Assembly (NCBI GenBank): GCA_002382045.1
Contig: DFZJ01000063.1
Coordinates: 1 to 7,563, forward strand
Reading direction: 5' to 3'
Length of the DNA: 7,563 bases
Source: Syntrophaceae bacterium UBA4059
GTDB lineage: Bacteria > Desulfobacterota > Syntrophia > Syntrophales > Smithellaceae
Shown here: positions 6,089 to 7,563 of the stretch, one piece after another
How the letters are laid out: each line of letters begins with the position of its first letter
Numbering within the stretch: the stretch's first letter is position 1
Program-made: the position numbers and the translations under genes
Notes under the pieces: generated by a model
Databases searched by the model: none
What the model was told of the DNA's origin: nothing
What the model saw: only the letters and a program-made list of their open reading frames with translations

Positions 6089-7032
6089 TTCACGTGATAC
6101 CTCACTTGTCTTTCCAATAATCGTAATTGATTATCGTCTGATTTTTTTGACCAAGGCGCTATTCTTAGGCTATTGCCGGCCTCTACCGGATCATAAACTG
6201 GTTTATCCATCGGACGTGTTTTAAGTGTGCCCGCAAGTTCCTGACTGATTCTCTGTTTGGCAAGGTCTATATACTTACTGCTCATTTCCGCACCGGCACC
6301 TCGACGCTTATGCCGAATGGCAGCGATTATTGATGTGCCGGTACCTAAGAACGGATCTAAAACCCAATCACCCTCATCTGTCATGGATAGTACGAGCCTT
6401 TCAATAAGCTCAACTGGAAATTGGCAGGGATGATCCGTTTTTTCCACGTGATTACTTTTGACATTTGGGATAACCCATAAATCACCCGGATTTTTTCCCA
6501 AAGGATTACAAGAATATTGTCCAGCCTTGGGGCCTTTGAAATATTTTTTCCCAGGATACTTTTGAGGTACCCTAATTGTATCCAGATTAAATGTAAATTT
6601 ATCAGATTTTGTGAACCATATTATTGTTTCGTATCTTCCGGAAAATCTTTGCGTGCAGTGAAGACCATGTTCAAAATGCCATATAATACGATTTCTCATC
6701 TTAAGGCCCAGACCGGAGAAAATCGGATAAAGAATAGTATCAAGAGGAATAATGGCGCCATTATCAACGTAATTCCCAACCTGCCAGCAAATGCTTCCAT
6801 GAGGAGAAAGGCATCTTACACACTCATGAATAACCGCTGATTGCTGCTCGATGTACGTCTCCAGTTTAAGTCGTTTTTCATATTCCTTGCCAATATTATA
6901 TGGTGGTGATGTCACAACGAGTTTTAATGAGTTCGCAGGGATAGTTTCCAAAAGTTTCAAACAATCGCCGGGATAAAGGACAATGTCCTCTGAAAGAGAG
7001 AATTTATTAGATATTTTTCGTTTTTCCAACAT
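6085..7032 (-). CDS. Type II DNA methyltransferase (beta-class, N4-cytosine or N6-adenine), partner of the BstYI-like endonuclease
   Basis: This 315-residue SAM-dependent amino-methyltransferase should protect host DNA against the adjacent endonuclease. Catalytic motif IV is TSPPYNIGKEYE (T41-Y45 core), near the N-terminus. The SAM-binding block comes late: HPCQFPVELIERL (motif X, about 201-213), then VLDPFLGTGTS (motif I, 224-234). That IV-before-X/I order defines the beta class. Blocks NRIIWHF (114-120) and RYETIIWFTKS (133-143) fit motifs VII and VIII; the region of about 145-195 is the likely target recognition domain. TSPPY is most often seen in N4-cytosine enzymes, which would fit BglII-like systems, but N6-adenine is not excluded. 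There is no Shine-Dalgarno before the ATG, and the promoter position suggests a leaderless mRNA. The gene precedes the endonuclease gene, overlapping it by 4 nt. Confidence 0.93.
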   Translation of the reverse strand: MLEKRKISNKFSLSEDIVLYPGDCLKLLETIPANSLKLVVTSPPYNIGKEYEKRLKLETYIEQQSAVIHECVRCLSPHGSICWQVGNYVDNGAIIPLDTILYPIFSGLGLKMRNRIIWHFEHGLHCTQRFSGRYETIIWFTKSDKFTFNLDTIRVPQKYPGKKYFKGPKAGQYSCNPLGKNPGDLWVIPNVKSNHVEKTDHPCQFPVELIERLVLSMTDEGDWVLDPFLGTGTSIIAAIRHKRRGAGAEMSSKYIDLAKQRISQELAGTLKTRPMDKPVYDPVEAGNSLRIAPWSKKSDDNQLRLLERQVRYHVK

Positions 7033-7038
7033 GATGGA

Positions 7039-7067
7039 AGCATATCAAGTCATTGGGAAGTAGTCAA
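7039..7067 (-). promoter_or_regulatory. Promoter of the R-M operon, positioned for leaderless transcription
   Basis: On the minus strand TTGACT (7067-7062) is followed after exactly 17 nt by TATGCT (7044-7039). Six bases, TCCATC, separate the -10 from the methyltransferase ATG, so a standard start point 7 nt past the -10 falls on the A of that ATG (7032). The absence of any Shine-Dalgarno upstream fits. The palindrome TCAATTGA (7064-7071) overlaps the -35, and AATTGACT/AATGACT form a direct repeat with a period of about 14 nt, both possible operator elements. Confidence 0.6.
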
Positions 7068-7097
7068 TTGATTCATTTTTTGTGTTCCAAGATTTCC

Positions 7098-7126
7098 TTG
7101 ACACATAAAAACGCTCATTCTATACT
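7098..7126 (+). promoter_or_regulatory. Strong sigma70-like promoter for the second serA-like gene
   Basis: TTGACA (7098-7103), a 17-nt spacer and TATACT (7121-7126) give an 11/12 match to consensus with ideal spacing. Transcription should begin around 7133, leaving a leader of about 134 nt before the ATG at 7267. It is back-to-back with the R-M promoter: the two -35 boxes are only about 30 bp apart. Confidence 0.72.
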
Positions 7127-7202
7127 TTCTCCCGCAAAACAGTCGTTCTTATCAAAAACTACCATAAGGACCATTTGTTTTGGACAATAGCGGCACAAGA
7201 TA

Positions 7203-7226
7203 AGTATTCTACATGATCAGAATACT
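7203..7226 (+). promoter_or_regulatory. 8-bp inverted repeat in the leader of the second serA-like gene
   Basis: AGTATTCT (7203-7210) and AGAATACT (7219-7226) are perfect inverted repeats around ACATGATC. In RNA they form an 8-bp hairpin ending 40 nt before the start codon and about 29 nt before the ribosome-binding site. No T-run follows, so it is not an intrinsic terminator. It could be an operator, an mRNA-stabilising stem or part of a leader switch. Confidence 0.42.
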
Positions 7227-7255
7227 CTCTAATAAAAACAGGATTGGAAAGGAAT

Positions 7256-7261
7256 AGGAGG
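7256..7261 (+). promoter_or_regulatory. Strong ribosome-binding site of the second serA-like gene
   Basis: AGGAGG lies 5 nt before the ATG at 7267. It is the closest match to the anti-Shine-Dalgarno consensus among the genes here, and it fixes the start codon. Confidence 0.85.
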
Positions 7262-7266
7262 TATTT

Positions 7267-7563
7267 ATGTATCGGATTGATCTGTTAAATAAAATTTCTG
7301 AAAAGGGCTTGAGCCTTTTTACTGAGAAGTATGAGTATCGCACTGATATTCCCGATGCTGACGGCATCTTGGTAAGAAGCAAGGAAATGAAAGATATGAG
7401 CCTGCCGCCAAGTGTAAAAGCAATTGCTCGCGCCGGCGCCGGCGTCAACAATATTCCCATCGATAAATGTTCGGAAAAAGGCATCGTCGTCTTCAATACG
7501 CCGGGTGCAAATGCCAACGGCGTGAAGGAGTTGGTCATTCTGGGCATGCTGCTGGCATCCCGC
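7267..7563 (+). CDS. Second D-3-phosphoglycerate dehydrogenase-like protein, N-terminal 99 residues (3' truncated by window)
   Basis: The frame opens at an ATG with a strong AGGAGG and runs without a stop to the window end. The 99 residues are the N-terminal substrate-binding part of a D-2-hydroxyacid dehydrogenase. They contain DGILVRS (32-38), ARAGAGVNNIPIDKCSEKGIV (about 54-74) and NTPGANANGVKELV (77-90). The NNIPIDKCSEKGIVVFNTPGANAN pattern is typical of the shorter (about 390-residue) SerA of clostridia and relatives, usually ending in an ACT domain. It differs from SerA at 2259-3842, which has VDNIDIPAASKRG and NTPGGNTVTTGEHA. 3-Phosphoglycerate is the likely substrate, but the catalytic Arg/Glu/His lie beyond the window, so another 2-hydroxyacid is possible. 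The gene has its own promoter and leader, separate from the serC operon. Confidence 0.88.
   Translation, partial: MYRIDLLNKISEKGLSLFTEKYEYRTDIPDADGILVRSKEMKDMSLPPSVKAIARAGAGVNNIPIDKCSEKGIVVFNTPGANANGVKELVILGMLLASR

Noticed and set aside
5335..7022. Shared TTTTTCGTTT near the tRNA terminator and near the start of the methyltransferase gene
   Set aside because: It is low-complexity: one copy belongs to the terminator T-run and the other to coding sequence.
5163..7105. CTTGACACA present at both 5163-5171 and 7097-7105, as a possible direct repeat flanking the R-M region
   Set aside because: Both copies are explained as -35 elements of plus-strand promoters, and 9 bp is too short to argue for an attachment site or target duplication.
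7213..7257. 14-codon leader frame upstream of the second serA-like gene
   Set aside because: It has no convincing Shine-Dalgarno, begins in the hairpin loop and shows no run of Ser or Gly codons expected of an attenuation peptide; it is noted only within the leader finding.
1..7563. Search by eye for CRISPR arrays, IS ends, transposases or integrases
   Set aside because: No regularly spaced repeats, terminal inverted repeats or mobile-element genes were seen in any frame.

Overview
The window looks like a chromosomal segment of a Gram-negative, probably anaerobic bacterium. My best guess is a deltaproteobacterial (Desulfobacterota, perhaps Syntrophales-like) lineage. That rests on the gene mix (GspE/PilB ATPase, alphaproteobacterial/Methanosarcina-type SerC, long SerA with serA-purA adjacency, a clostridial-looking second SerA) and on general sequence character. 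It is an inference, not a demonstrated placement.

Left part (1-1106): the last 161 codons of a secretion/pilus ATPase of the GspE/PilB family run tail-to-tail, with a 2-nt gap, into a small cupin gene on the minus strand. A 282-nt divergent intergenic region (825-1106) separates the cupin from the serine genes. It holds a TATAAT box for the cupin, a perfect 14-bp palindrome of Crp/Fnr-like geometry and a cluster of GGTCA half-sites upstream of serC.

Central part (1107-5296): a compact plus-strand operon serC-serA-purA with gaps of 24 and 10 nt. SerA and SerC catalyse the first two steps of the phosphorylated serine pathway (3-phosphoglycerate to phosphohydroxypyruvate to phosphoserine); serB is not in the window. 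PurA makes adenylosuccinate from IMP and aspartate. A tRNA-Lys(UUU) with an encoded CCA end follows, and then a hairpin-plus-T-run terminator that may end both the tRNA and operon read-through.

Right part (5297-7563): a minus-strand type II restriction-modification cassette, visibly AT-richer than its neighbours, sits between the tRNA terminator and another gene. The methyltransferase gene comes first and overlaps the endonuclease gene by 4 nt (ATGA). The endonuclease is BglII-superfamily and agrees with what I recall of BstYI in length, active-site residues (D119, E128, Q130) and specificity positions (K133, S172), so RGATCY is the predicted target. The methyltransferase has a good sigma70-like promoter placed so that transcription would begin at the A of its ATG, which suggests a leaderless mRNA.

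A consensus-like promoter (TTGACA-17-TATACT) then starts a plus-strand leader of about 134 nt with an 8-bp inverted repeat. It leads to a second, clearly different D-3-phosphoglycerate dehydrogenase-like gene, cut off by the window end. I see no CRISPR array, transposase, integrase or wholly novel system. The most notable items are the BstYI-like R-M cassette with its leaderless-type promoter, and the two divergent SerA types on either side of it.
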